This document shows, piece by piece, positions 32,737 through 41,490 of a stretch of 64,000 bases of DNA. The first letter of the stretch is position 1, and each line of letters opens with the position of its first letter. Both the position numbers and the translations under genes were made by a program. Source of the stretch: Micromonospora_J zhanjiangensis (GTDB lineage Bacteria; Actinomycetota; Actinomycetes; Mycobacteriales; Micromonosporaceae); the NCBI RefSeq assembly GCF_042650605.1, contig NZ_JBHSBN010000007.1, positions 1 to 64,000 on the forward strand, written 5' to 3'. The notes under the pieces are model-generated. The model was not told the origin of the DNA. It ran no database searches and saw nothing but the letters and a program-made list of their open reading frames with translations.

Positions 32737-32876
32737 CCGCTCGGTCGGCGGCGGCGAACCGCTGGACCTGGTCGATGGTGCCCTCCACGATCAGCATGCT
32801 GTCGGCGGTGATCACGGTGCCCGGTGGCCGCCCGCGCCGGCCTCCCGCGCGCCGCCAACTGAGCCCGACACCATCC

Positions 32877-32905
32877 GCACGCCCGGCCGTCGAGGCCGGG
32901 CGTGC
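32877..32905. terminator. GC-rich 12-bp hairpin after the kinase gene
   Basis: GCACGCCCGGCC and its exact complement flank a 5-nt loop. No U-tract follows, as is usual for actinomycete terminators. It separates the kinase gene from the next small membrane protein gene. Confidence 0.65.
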
Positions 32906-32932
32906 TGGTGGTACGGCTGATCGTCGGGCACC

Positions 32933-33283
32933 ATGGCCGGCGTGGAACCTCTTCGACTGATTCTTCTCTACGTTCACCTCGTCGGCTTCGCCCTGCTGCT
33001 GGGCGGCGCGATCACGCAGTACCTGTCCGGGCGGCTCCGGATCAACCGGGCGATGCTCTGGGGCGCGGGCATTCAGGTGGTGACCGGCCTCGGGCTGGCC
33101 GCGCCGCTGCGGGACGGACACGAGCCGGCCCCGGCGAAGCTCGCCACCAAGGCGATCATCGGCGTGATCATCTTCGTGATGGTCTTCTTCTCCCGGAAGC
33201 GGGACGAGGTCAACCGCGGACACTTCCTGGCGATCGTCGGTCTGACCCTGGTCAACGCGGCCGTGGCGGTCTTCTGGCGATAG
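32933..33283 (+). CDS. Small integral membrane protein
   Basis: 116 aa with four hydrophobic segments: LILLYVHLVGFALLLGGAI, an inner segment after RLRINRAMLWGAG, IIGVIIFVMVFFS and FLAIVGLTLVNAAVAVFW. A conserved His (YVHLVGFA) lies in the first helix, as in small CopD-like or DUF2269-like proteins, but no family can be fixed. ATG at 32933; a GTG at 32942 is an alternative start. Its neighbours give no function. Confidence 0.78.
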   Translation: MAGVEPLRLILLYVHLVGFALLLGGAITQYLSGRLRINRAMLWGAGIQVVTGLGLAAPLRDGHEPAPAKLATKAIIGVIIFVMVFFSRKRDEVNRGHFLAIVGLTLVNAAVAVFWR

Positions 33284-33546
33284 CTTCCGGCGACAGCGCG
33301 GCTCACCTGCGGGAATGCCGGAATTGGGGCGTTCGTGCCGGCGAGAAGGTAACTGCGCCGGTCCGGGGAGTGATCTGCCCCACGCCACGGTCACACGAGC
33401 ATAACGGGCGTTCAACAGTCCTGCACGATTGTCGGCCGGCGGGTGGGCGCGGGCGTACGCTTCGCGTCCGTAACGTGGGACGCCGGTCGCCGAGACCGGC
33501 ATAGGGCTGCCACCGCGGGGCGGTGTGCATTGGGAAGGAGATCGTC
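33284..33546. other. Leader region of the nucleoside transporter operon
   Basis: About 260 bp without a gene. A perfect 7-bp hairpin (GCCGGTC/GACCGGC, 33482-33500) lies about 35 nt before the ribosome site of the BMP-family gene. No known riboswitch was recognised, including the purine class, although a purine- or nucleoside-responsive leader would suit the operon. Confidence 0.4.
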
Positions 33547-34629
33547 TTGCGCTCTGTGCGTGGGATGCGGATCGTCTCGCTGTTCGCGGTCGGTGGACTG
33601 GCGTTCACCGCCGCCGCATGTGGCAAGGCTCCGGAGGAGAAGAAGGACGCGGGCTCCGCGGGCAAGAAGTACTCCGCCTGCATGGTCACCGACACCGGCG
33701 GCATCGACGACAAGTCCTTCAACGCCTCGGCGTGGAAGGGCCTGCAGGACGCCAAGGAAGCCAACAGCAACATCGACATCAAGTACGTCGCGTCCAAGGC
33801 CGAGGCCGACTACGAGCCCAACCTGACGCAGTATGTCAACCAGAAGTGCGACTTCATCCTCGCGGTGGGTGGCCTGATGGGCGACGCCACCTCGAAGATC
33901 GCCAAGGCGAACCCGAACCAGCAGTTCGGCATCGTCGACGCGAAGCTGCCGGAGAGCAACGTCTTCCCGATGCAGTTCGACACCGCGCAGGCCGGCTTCC
34001 TGGCCGGTTACCTGGCGGCCGGGATGACCAAGACCGGCAAGGTGGGCACCTACGGCGCCAAGAAGATCCCGCCGGTGACCATCTTCATGGACGGTTTCGT
34101 CGACGGCGTCGCCTACTTCAACAAGACCAAGAGCAAGACGGTCACGGCGCTCGGCTGGAACAAGGCCACCCAGGACGGGTCGTTCACCAACGACTTCGTC
34201 AAGCAGGACGAGGGCAAGAAGGTCGGCGACGCGCTGGTCGCCCAGGGCGCGGACATCGTCATGCCGGTCGCCGGCGGCGCCGGCCTCGGCACCACCGCGG
34301 CGGCCCAGGCCTCCGGCGGCAAGTACTCGGCCATCTGGGTCGACGTCGACGGCTGCCAGAGCACCCCGAACTGCCCGGCGCTGATCACCACCGTGGTCAA
34401 GAACATCCCGGGCGCGGTCACGGACGCGGTGACCAAGGCGGCCAAGGGCGACAAGCTGGCGCACGACCCCGGCTACCTCGGCACGCTGGCCAACAATGGC
34501 GTCTCGATCGCCCCGTACCACGAGTTCGACAGCAAGGTCCCGGCCGAGCTGAAGAGCGAGGTCGACAAGGTCAAGGCCGACATCGTCGCCGGCAAGATCA
34601 CCGTCACCTCGGCGGCTCAGCCGAAGTGA
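33547..34629 (+). CDS. BMP-family nucleoside-binding lipoprotein
   Basis: 360 aa. The TTG at 33547 is chosen because AAGGAG lies 6 nt upstream and it gives a proper signal peptide (VRGMRIVSLFAVGGLAFTAAAC) with lipobox AAAC. The mature part is a basic membrane protein (BMP/PnrA) domain: MVTDTGGIDDKSFNASAW, then LAVGGLMGD and GTYGAKKIPPVTIFMDGFVDG. BMP proteins bind purine and pyrimidine nucleosides. The downstream ATPase, permeases and nucleoside enzymes support that role. Confidence 0.93.
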   Translation: MRSVRGMRIVSLFAVGGLAFTAAACGKAPEEKKDAGSAGKKYSACMVTDTGGIDDKSFNASAWKGLQDAKEANSNIDIKYVASKAEADYEPNLTQYVNQKCDFILAVGGLMGDATSKIAKANPNQQFGIVDAKLPESNVFPMQFDTAQAGFLAGYLAAGMTKTGKVGTYGAKKIPPVTIFMDGFVDGVAYFNKTKSKTVTALGWNKATQDGSFTNDFVKQDEGKKVGDALVAQGADIVMPVAGGAGLGTTAAAQASGGKYSAIWVDVDGCQSTPNCPALITTVVKNIPGAVTDAVTKAAKGDKLAHDPGYLGTLANNGVSIAPYHEFDSKVPAELKSEVDKVKADIVAGKITVTSAAQPK

Positions 34630-34636
34630 CCCGCCA

Positions 34637-34672
34637 CCGGCCACCCCGGTGAGATCATCACGGGGTGGCCGG
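34637..34672. terminator. 12-bp hairpin between binding-protein and ATPase genes
   Basis: CCGGCCACCCCG and its exact complement flank a 12-nt loop, 8 bp after the lipoprotein stop. In a transporter operon such a hairpin commonly trims downstream expression so that the binding protein is in excess. It has no U-tract. Confidence 0.55.
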
Positions 34673-34811
34673 CCGGTACGTCGACCGGCCGTCCCGGCGC
34701 CGTGGTCCGCCACGGCTCCGGCGACGGCCGGTCGTTTCCCGACCGCCCCAGCCGGGCCACCGGTGGACAGCTAGGCTGCACCATCCCCGCCCGCACCCCC
34801 AGGAGGTTGCG

Positions 34812-36416
34812 CTGAGACTCGAACTGCGCGGCATCACCAAGAGGTTCGGTGACCTGGTCGCCAACGACCACATCGACCTGACGGTGGAGCCAGGGGAGAT
34901 CCACGCGCTGCTCGGTGAGAACGGCGCGGGCAAGTCCACGCTCATGAACGTGTTGTACGGGCTGTTGCAGCCGGACTCCGGCGAGATCCTGGTGGACGGC
35001 GAACCGATCAGGATCAAGGGCCCGTCCGACGCGATCTCGACCGGCATCGGCATGGTGCACCAGCACTTCATGCTGGTCCCGGTGCTGACCGTCGCGGAGA
35101 ACGTGATGCTCGGCGCCGAGCAGGTACGCGGCGGGATCTTCGGGCTGCTGGACCGGCGCCGGGCCCGGCGCGAGGTGGCCGAGGTCTCCGACCGGTACAA
35201 CCTGCGGGTCGACCCGGACGCGGTGATCGAGGACCTGCCGGTCGGCGTCCAGCAGCGGGTGGAGATCGTCAAGGCGCTGACCCGCGACGTCGACCTGCTC
35301 ATCCTGGACGAGCCGACCGCGGTGCTCACCCCCCAGGAGACCGAGGAACTGCTCACCGTCATGCGGTCGCTCAAGGCGGCCGGCAAGTCGATCGTGTTCA
35401 TCACGCACAAGCTCAAGGAAGTCAAGGCGATCGCCGACCGGATCACGGTGATCCGCCGCGGCCGGGTGGTCGGCACCGCGAGCCCACAGGCCAGCGAGGA
35501 CGAGCTGGCCGCCCAGATGGTCGGCCGCAGCGTCAACCTGACCGTGGCCAAGGCGCGGCGCGAGCCGGGCGAGCCGGTGCTCACCGTCGAGGGCCTGGTG
35601 GTCGACGACGAGCGGCTGTGTCGGGCGGTGGACGGCGTCGACCTGACCGTACGGGCCGGTGAGGTGCTGGGCATCGCGGGCGTGCAGGGCAACGGGCAGA
35701 CCGAGCTGGCCGAGGCGATCATGGGTCTGCGGCCGGTGCTGTCCGGCTCGGTGACGCTGGCCGGCGAGCGGATCAACGGCTGGTCCACCAAACGGGTGCT
35801 CCGGGCCGGGGTCGGTTACGTCCCCGAGGACCGCAGCGTCGACGGCGTGGTCAAGGAGTTCAGCGTCGCCGAGAACCTGGTGCTGGACCTCTACGACCAG
35901 GCGCCGTTCGCGTCCGGGCTGGCGCTCAAGCCGGCCGCCATCGCCGGGTCGGCCACCGAGCGGATCGACCAGTTCGACATCCGTACGCCGTCCGCGGACG
36001 CCGCGGTCGGCACCCTCTCCGGCGGCAACCAGCAGAAGGTGATCGTGGCGCGGGAGATGTCCCGCCCGTTGAAGCTCTTCGTGGCCGCGCAGCCCACCCG
36101 GGGGGTGGACGTCGGCTCGATCGAGTTCATCCACAGCCGGATCATCCACGAGCGGGACATCGGCACGGCCGTACTGGTGGTCTCCAGCGAACTCGACGAG
36201 GTGCTCGGGTTGGCCGACCGGATCGCCGTGATGTACCGCGGCCGGATCCTGGCGGTCGTCGGCCCGGACACCCCGCGCGAGGAGATCGGCCTGCTGATGG
36301 CCGGCGTCACCGCCGAGGCGGCACTGGCCGCCACCCCACCCGCGGGCGGCGACGGCACGGTCCCGACCGACGGCACCGTCCCGACCGACGGCACAGTCGA
36401 CAAGGAAGAGGCATGA
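34812..36416 (+). CDS. ABC transporter ATP-binding protein (nucleoside/sugar type)
   Basis: 534 aa with tandem nucleotide-binding domains. NBD1 has GENGAGKST, the Q-loop MVHQHFML, LPVGVQQRVEI and LLILDEPTAVLTP. NBD2 has a degenerate P-loop region GVQGNGQTEL, then LSGGNQQKVIVAREM and an atypical Walker B (LFVAAQPTRGVD), the normal asymmetry of RbsA-like proteins. No ATG, GTG or TTG suits the frame near the domain start. A CTG at 34812 has AGGAGG 5 nt upstream and is the likely start. The stop overlaps the next gene (ATGA). Confidence 0.9.
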   Translation: MRLELRGITKRFGDLVANDHIDLTVEPGEIHALLGENGAGKSTLMNVLYGLLQPDSGEILVDGEPIRIKGPSDAISTGIGMVHQHFMLVPVLTVAENVMLGAEQVRGGIFGLLDRRRARREVAEVSDRYNLRVDPDAVIEDLPVGVQQRVEIVKALTRDVDLLILDEPTAVLTPQETEELLTVMRSLKAAGKSIVFITHKLKEVKAIADRITVIRRGRVVGTASPQASEDELAAQMVGRSVNLTVAKARREPGEPVLTVEGLVVDDERLCRAVDGVDLTVRAGEVLGIAGVQGNGQTELAEAIMGLRPVLSGSVTLAGERINGWSTKRVLRAGVGYVPEDRSVDGVVKEFSVAENLVLDLYDQAPFASGLALKPAAIAGSATERIDQFDIRTPSADAAVGTLSGGNQQKVIVAREMSRPLKLFVAAQPTRGVDVGSIEFIHSRIIHERDIGTAVLVVSSELDEVLGLADRIAVMYRGRILAVVGPDTPREEIGLLMAGVTAEAALAATPPAGGDGTVPTDGTVPTDGTVDKEEA

Positions 36417-37861
36417 GCGAACGCACCGAGCGGAGCGAGGGCCATGAGCGCATGCCGGGTCGGCAGAGCATGAGCGACCCCCGCGAGCCCAGCGACCCCC
36501 GCGAGCCGAACGGCGTGGACGACGCCGTACCGGGCGCCGCGTCGCCGGACAAGGACCGGTCGACCGAGGCCGGGACCGCGACGGCGACCGCCCGGAACGT
36601 CCCGACCGGGGACGGCGCGGGCGGCGACGGCACCGACCAGGACTCCGGGTTCATGCGGAACTTCCTGCACAACCTCTGGTCGGCCAACACCGTGATGGTG
36701 AACGTGCTGGCCCTGGTGCTGGCCATGCTGATCGGGGCCATCCTGATCATCATCTCCGACCCGGACGTGCTCGACACCTTCAGCTACTTCACCGCCCGCC
36801 CCGCCGACGCGCTGTCGTCGAGCTGGGCGGTGGTCAGCGACGCGTACGCGAACCTGTTCAAGGGCGCGGTGGTCGACCCGGCCGCGGTCTCCGGCTGGCT
36901 CGACGGCAGCAACGGGTGGCAGGCGGTGTTCGCGCCGATCTCCGAGACGCTCACCTACACCGCGCCGCTGGTCTTCACCGGTCTGTCGGTGGCGCTGGCG
37001 TTCCGCGGTGGCCTGTTCAACATCGGCGCGCAGGGCCAGGCCACCGTGGGCGTGATCCTGGCCGCGCTGGCCGGCATCCTGCTGCCGCTGCCGCCGGTGG
37101 TGCACCTGATCGTCGCCCTGCTCGCCGGCGCGCTCGGCGGCGCCGTCTGGGGCTTCGTCCCCGGCTTCCTCAAGGCTCGCACCGGCGCCCACGAGGTGAT
37201 CAGCACGATCATGCTCAACTACGTGGCGCTGTACTTCCTGTCCTGGATCATCGTCCAGGGTGCGGTGCACGACCCCGCCCGCAGCGACTCGATCAGCAGG
37301 TCGGTCGCCTCGTCGGCCCAGCTTCCCCGGCTGCTCGGCGGAGACCTGCGGGTGCACGCCGGCATCCTGCTGGCGGTGCTGGCCACCTGGGGCGTGGCCT
37401 GGCTGCTCAACCGGTCCACCTTCGGATTCGAGCTGCGGGCCGTGGGCGCGAACCCGGACGCAGCCCGGACCGCGGGCATCAGCGTGACGAAGACGTACAT
37501 CCTGTTGATGGCCATCGCCGGCGGCCTGGCCGGGCTGGGCGGCTCGAACATGGTGATCGGCACCACCGCGAGCGCGCTGACGCCCGAGGTGGTGGCGCAG
37601 ATCGGCTTCGACGGCATCCTGGTGGCGCTGGTCGGCCGGGTGAAGCCGTGGGGGGTGGCCCTGGCCGCGCTGCTGTTCGGCGCGCTCCAGGCCGGCGGCA
37701 ACCGGATGCAGTCGTACTCCGGGATCTCGCTGGAACTGGTCACCGTGCTGCAGGCGCTGATCGTCATCTTCATCGCCGCGCCGGCCCTGGTGAAGGCGAT
37801 CTTCCGACTGCGGGCGGCCCGCGCCGCCCGGCTCCAGACGAGCCTCGCGAAGGGCTGGTGA
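36413..37861 (+). CDS. ABC transporter permease (nucleoside type)
   Basis: 482 aa. A hydrophilic N-terminus of about 80 residues, unusual for the family, precedes nine to ten membrane segments with GLSVALAFRGGLFNIGAQGQ and GFELRAVGANPDAARTAGI, signatures of BmpB/NupP-like permeases in the RbsC superfamily. The N-terminal MSERTERSEGHER is encoded by a charged repeat-like stretch that looks inserted, and SDPREP occurs twice. ATG overlaps the ATPase stop. The true start could be further inside, for example at the Met before SDPREP. Confidence 0.9.
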   Translation: MSERTERSEGHERMPGRQSMSDPREPSDPREPNGVDDAVPGAASPDKDRSTEAGTATATARNVPTGDGAGGDGTDQDSGFMRNFLHNLWSANTVMVNVLALVLAMLIGAILIIISDPDVLDTFSYFTARPADALSSSWAVVSDAYANLFKGAVVDPAAVSGWLDGSNGWQAVFAPISETLTYTAPLVFTGLSVALAFRGGLFNIGAQGQATVGVILAALAGILLPLPPVVHLIVALLAGALGGAVWGFVPGFLKARTGAHEVISTIMLNYVALYFLSWIIVQGAVHDPARSDSISRSVASSAQLPRLLGGDLRVHAGILLAVLATWGVAWLLNRSTFGFELRAVGANPDAARTAGISVTKTYILLMAIAGGLAGLGGSNMVIGTTASALTPEVVAQIGFDGILVALVGRVKPWGVALAALLFGALQAGGNRMQSYSGISLELVTVLQALIVIFIAAPALVKAIFRLRAARAARLQTSLAKGW

Positions 37862-37865
37862 CGTC

Positions 37866-39146
37866 ATGTCCACGATGGCTGTCGAAGACGTCGCCCTGGC
37901 CCCGGTCGCGCGCGGCTTCTGGAGCCGGGAACGCAAGGTGGGCGCCGGCCTGGCCGCCGCCGGGATCGTCGCGGCGGCGCTGTTCGGCGCGCTGGCCACC
38001 GGCGAGCAGGCCCGGTTCACCCTGAGCGAGACCGCCGGCGGCGCCGCGCTGGAGATCAACGGTACGGTCGGCGCGATCCTGTTCGGGATCATCGCCGCAC
38101 TCTGCGGGCTGGCGCTGTTCGTCCTGGACACGAGGCGCTGGTTCGGCACCCTGCTCGGGGTGGGGATCGTCGGCCTCGTGCTGTCCTTCCTGTGCTGGCA
38201 GGTGTCGGCCGCGCCGGCCGGACAGAACTTCATGCCGCTGGTCAACATCGTCCGCGGCACCTTCCTGCTGGCCCTGCCGCTGATCTTCGGGTCGCTGGCC
38301 GGCGTGCTGTGCGAACGGTCCGGCGTGGTCAACGTCGCGATCGAGGGACAGCTGCTGATGGGTGCCTTCTCCGGCGCGCTGTTCGGCTCGATTACCCAGA
38401 ACGTCTGGGTGGGCCTGGTCGCGGCCGCGGTCGGCGGTGCCTTCATCTCGCTGCTGCTCGCCGTCTTCGCCATCCGCTACCTGGTGGACCAGGTCGTGAT
38501 AGGCATCGTGCTGAACCTCTTCGCGCTCGGCCTGACCGGTTTCCTCTACGAGCGGCTGATGCAGACCGAGGCGCAGTCGTACAACAGCGCGCCCCGGTTC
38601 GGCACCTGGGCCATCCCGGTGCTGGAGGACATCCCGGTGCTCGGGCCGGCGCTGTTCCGCGGCAACATCTTCCTCTACCTGGCGCTGATTCTGGTCGCCG
38701 TCATCCACCTGGCGCTGTTCCGGACCCGGTGGGGACTGCGGACCCGGTCGGTCGGCGAGCACCCCACCGCCGCGGACACGCTCGGCGTACGGGTGCTGCG
38801 GCTGCGCTACCGGAACGTGATCCTGGGCGGGATGGTGGCCGGCATCGGCGGAGCGTCCTACACGCTGGCGCTGTACACCTTCACCAAGAACATGATCGGT
38901 GGTAAGGGCTTCATCGCCCTGGCCGCGATGATCTTCGGCCGGTGGAGCCCGACCGGGGCGCTGCTGGCCGCGCTCTTCTTCGGCTTCGCCGACCAGCTGG
39001 GCACCTACCTCGGCGCGATCAACAGCGTCATCCCGAGCGACTTCCTGGCCATGCTGCCGTACCTCGCCACCCTGCTCGCGGTCGCCGGCCTGGTCGGCCG
39101 GGTACGGGCACCGGCGGCCGACGGCAAGCCTTACGTCAAGGGCTGA
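37866..39146 (+). CDS. ABC transporter permease (nucleoside type), second subunit
   Basis: 426 aa, 4 bp after the first permease. About ten membrane segments. LAGVLCERSGVVNVAIEGQLLMGAF, WGLRTRSVGEHPTAADTLGV and GGKGFIALAAMIFGRW are the BPD_transp_2 (RbsC-like) motifs of nucleoside importers. It pairs with the 36413 permease to form the channel. A cytidine deaminase gene follows within 25 bp, which links import to catabolism. Confidence 0.93.
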   Translation: MSTMAVEDVALAPVARGFWSRERKVGAGLAAAGIVAAALFGALATGEQARFTLSETAGGAALEINGTVGAILFGIIAALCGLALFVLDTRRWFGTLLGVGIVGLVLSFLCWQVSAAPAGQNFMPLVNIVRGTFLLALPLIFGSLAGVLCERSGVVNVAIEGQLLMGAFSGALFGSITQNVWVGLVAAAVGGAFISLLLAVFAIRYLVDQVVIGIVLNLFALGLTGFLYERLMQTEAQSYNSAPRFGTWAIPVLEDIPVLGPALFRGNIFLYLALILVAVIHLALFRTRWGLRTRSVGEHPTAADTLGVRVLRLRYRNVILGGMVAGIGGASYTLALYTFTKNMIGGKGFIALAAMIFGRWSPTGALLAALFFGFADQLGTYLGAINSVIPSDFLAMLPYLATLLAVAGLVGRVRAPAADGKPYVKG

Positions 39147-39170
39147 CCAGCGAACATGCAGGATGGAGAC

Positions 39171-39881
39171 GTGACAGAGCAGATCGACTGGCCCCGGCTG
39201 CGGGCCGCCGCCACCGAGGCGATGCGGCACGCGTACGTCCCGTACTCGAAGTTCCCGGTCGGCGCGGCCGGCCTGGTGGACGACGGCCGGGTGGTGGTCG
39301 GCTGCAACGTCGAGAACGCCGCGTACGGGGTGGTGCTGTGCGCCGAGTGCGGGGTGGTTTCCTCGCTGCACGTCACCGGCGGCGGCCGGATCGTCGCGCT
39401 GTCCTGCGTCGACGCGACCGGCGAGCCGCTGATGCCGTGCGGCCGGTGCCGGCAGCTGCTGTGGGAGAACGGCGGTCCGGACACCCTGATCGAGTCCCGG
39501 ACCCGGCCGCTGCGGATGGCCGAGCTGCTGCCGCACGCCTTCGGGGTCGAGGACCTGGAGGCGATCGTCGCCGACCCGGTGGTCCCGACGGTGCCCGAGC
39601 GGCTGGCCGCCTGGCGGGGGCGCGGCACCGTCTTCGTGCACCCGGACGTCACCGACGGCCGGCAGGTGTGGACCGCGTACTGGGAACGGTCGGCCGGCGA
39701 CGAGGGCGTCGGCGCGGGCGTCCTGGAGGAGGGGCCCACCTGGTCCACCGCGGACGAGGCCGTGACCTGGGGCGAGGCCCGTACGCCCCGGGTCGTGGTG
39801 GTGGACGCCGACGGGACGATGTTCTGGGCCGGCGAGGGGGAGGCTCCGGCGGAGATCCCGCGTCGGTGGGCCGGTTCCTGA
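39171..39881 (+). CDS. cdd: Cytidine deaminase with C-terminal extension
   Basis: 236 aa; the usual single-domain enzyme is about 130. The N-terminal 135 residues carry NVENAAYG, the zinc/catalytic set C57-A-E59-C and PCGRCRQ (C90, C93), typical of the homotetrameric class. The extra 95 residues (TVFVHPDVTDGRQVWTAYW onward, ending in VVVVDADGTMFWAGEGEAP) have no catalytic motif I recognise. The GTG at 39171 has AGGA 7 nt upstream; an ATG at 39156 lacks a site. It is part of the nucleoside operon. Confidence 0.9.
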   Translation: MTEQIDWPRLRAAATEAMRHAYVPYSKFPVGAAGLVDDGRVVVGCNVENAAYGVVLCAECGVVSSLHVTGGGRIVALSCVDATGEPLMPCGRCRQLLWENGGPDTLIESRTRPLRMAELLPHAFGVEDLEAIVADPVVPTVPERLAAWRGRGTVFVHPDVTDGRQVWTAYWERSAGDEGVGAGVLEEGPTWSTADEAVTWGEARTPRVVVVDADGTMFWAGEGEAPAEIPRRWAGS

Positions 39882-39916
39882 CTGTCGGCTGTCGGCTGTC
39901 GGCTGTCGGCTGTCGG
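39882..39916. repeat. Five tandem copies of the heptamer CTGTCGG
   Basis: Five exact copies begin at the base after the cytidine deaminase stop codon. They are immediately followed by the large palindromic element at 39930-40005. Confidence 0.97.
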
Positions 39917-39929
39917 CGGTTCGGGTGGG

Positions 39930-40005
39930 GGCGGGGTGGCCCACCGCGCCCGGCTCCGAGCGGTCAGGCTTGATCTCTGCGCCGGGCACGGTGGGCCACC
40001 CCGCC
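39930..40005. repeat. Palindromic element, 25-bp arms
   Basis: Arms 39930-39954 and 39981-40005 are inverted repeats with a single mismatch around a 26-nt centre. It could be a dispersed intergenic palindrome (REP- or MITE-like) or a strong transcription terminator between cdd and the thymidine phosphorylase gene. Its arms are too long and too exact for a simple terminator. Confidence 0.85.
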
Positions 40006-40101
40006 CGGTGGTTGCGTTCCACGCGGACCGCTCGCCCGGTGGGTGCGCTTCGCGTGACAGCGCCGGTGGTTGTGCAACACACAAAGGAAAAGGAATGTGC
40101 G

Positions 40102-41382
40102 ATGAGTGGGTTCGCGGCCGTTGATGTGATCCGGGCCAAGCGGGACGGCGGGGTGTTGTCGGAGGCGCAGATCGACTGGGTGGTCGACGCGTACACCCGG
40201 GGGCAGGTGGCCGACGAGCAGATGTCGGCGCTGGCCATGGCGATCCTGCTGCGCGGGATGACCGGCCCGGAGATCGCCCGCTGGACGGCCGCGATGATCG
40301 CCAGCGGCGACCGGCTCGACCTCTCCGCGGTGAACCGCCCGACCGCCGACAAGCACTCCACCGGCGGGGTCGGTGACAAGATCACCCTGCCGCTCACCCC
40401 GCTGGTCGCGGCGTGCGGCGCGGCCGTGCCGCAGCTGTCCGGCCGGGGACTCGGTCACACCGGCGGCACGCTGGACAAGCTGGAGTCGATTCCGGGCTGG
40501 CGGGCGTCGCTGACCAACGACGAGTTCATCGGCCAGCTCCGGGACGTCGGGGCGGTGATCTGCGCGGCCGGCGACCGGTTGGCGCCGGCCGACCGCAAGC
40601 TGTACGCACTGCGCGACGTGACCGGCACCGTCGAGGCGATCCCGCTGATCGCCAGCTCCATCATGAGCAAGAAGATCGCCGAGGGCACCGGCGCGCTGGT
40701 GCTGGACGTCAAGGTCGGCTCGGGCGCCTTCATGAAGTCCGTCGACGACGCCCGGGAACTGGCCCGCACCATGGTCGACCTGGGCACGGCGCACGGCGTA
40801 CGGACCGTGGCGCTGCTCACCGACATGTCCACCCCGCTGGGCCGGACCGTCGGCAACGCGGTCGAGGTGACCGAGTCGGTGGAGGTGCTCGCCGGTGGCG
40901 GACCCGCCGACGTGGTCGAACTGACCCTGGCCCTGGCCCGGGAGATGCTGACCGCCGCCGGACTGCCGGACGCCGACCCGGAGGCGGCCCTGCGGGACGG
41001 CCGGGCGATGGACGCCTGGCGGACGATGATCCGCGCCCAGGGCGGGGACCCGGACGCGCCGGCACCGCGGGCCAACGAGACCGAGCAGGTCCGGGCCGAG
41101 TCGGACGGTGTGCTGTCCGGGCTGGACGCGTACCGGATCGGGATCGCCGGCTGGCGGCTCGGCGCGGGGCGGGCGCGCAAGGAGGACCCGGTCTCGGCCG
41201 CCGCGGGCGTGGTCCTGCACAAGAAGCCCGGCGACCCGGTACGCGCCGGCGAGGTGCTCTACGAGCTGCGCGCGGACGACCCGGCCCGGATCCCGGCGGC
41301 CCGGGAGGAGGCCGCCGCGGCGGTCACCATCTCGGACACCTGGTCCGGCGGTACGCCGCTGATGCTGGAGCGGATTGCCTGA
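40102..41382 (+). CDS. deoA: Thymidine phosphorylase
   Basis: 426 aa, ATG with AAAAGGA 7 nt upstream. The family signature KHSTGGVGDKITLPLTPLVA and SGRGLGHTGGTLDKLE are intact, and the C-terminal pyrimidine-phosphorylase domain (KEDPVSAAAGVVLHKKPGD) is complete. It splits thymidine or deoxyuridine with phosphate. It is separated from cdd by about 220 bp of repeats, so it may have its own promoter, yet it belongs functionally to the uptake and salvage region. Confidence 0.95.
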   Translation: MSGFAAVDVIRAKRDGGVLSEAQIDWVVDAYTRGQVADEQMSALAMAILLRGMTGPEIARWTAAMIASGDRLDLSAVNRPTADKHSTGGVGDKITLPLTPLVAACGAAVPQLSGRGLGHTGGTLDKLESIPGWRASLTNDEFIGQLRDVGAVICAAGDRLAPADRKLYALRDVTGTVEAIPLIASSIMSKKIAEGTGALVLDVKVGSGAFMKSVDDARELARTMVDLGTAHGVRTVALLTDMSTPLGRTVGNAVEVTESVEVLAGGGPADVVELTLALAREMLTAAGLPDADPEAALRDGRAMDAWRTMIRAQGGDPDAPAPRANETEQVRAESDGVLSGLDAYRIGIAGWRLGAGRARKEDPVSAAAGVVLHKKPGDPVRAGEVLYELRADDPARIPAAREEAAAAVTISDTWSGGTPLMLERIA

Positions 41383-41490
41383 GGCCGGGGGCGGTGACCG
41401 GTCCGGACCCTGCCGGCGCGGTGCGGTATGCGGCGCCTGGCGGCAGCGACTATCCTCCGTCGCCATGAAGGGAACCATCCAGCGCCGCGC

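Noticed and set aside
33284..33546. Purine riboswitch before the nucleoside transporter
   Set aside because: The conserved loop-loop sequences of purine aptamers are not present; only a short GC hairpin is seen.
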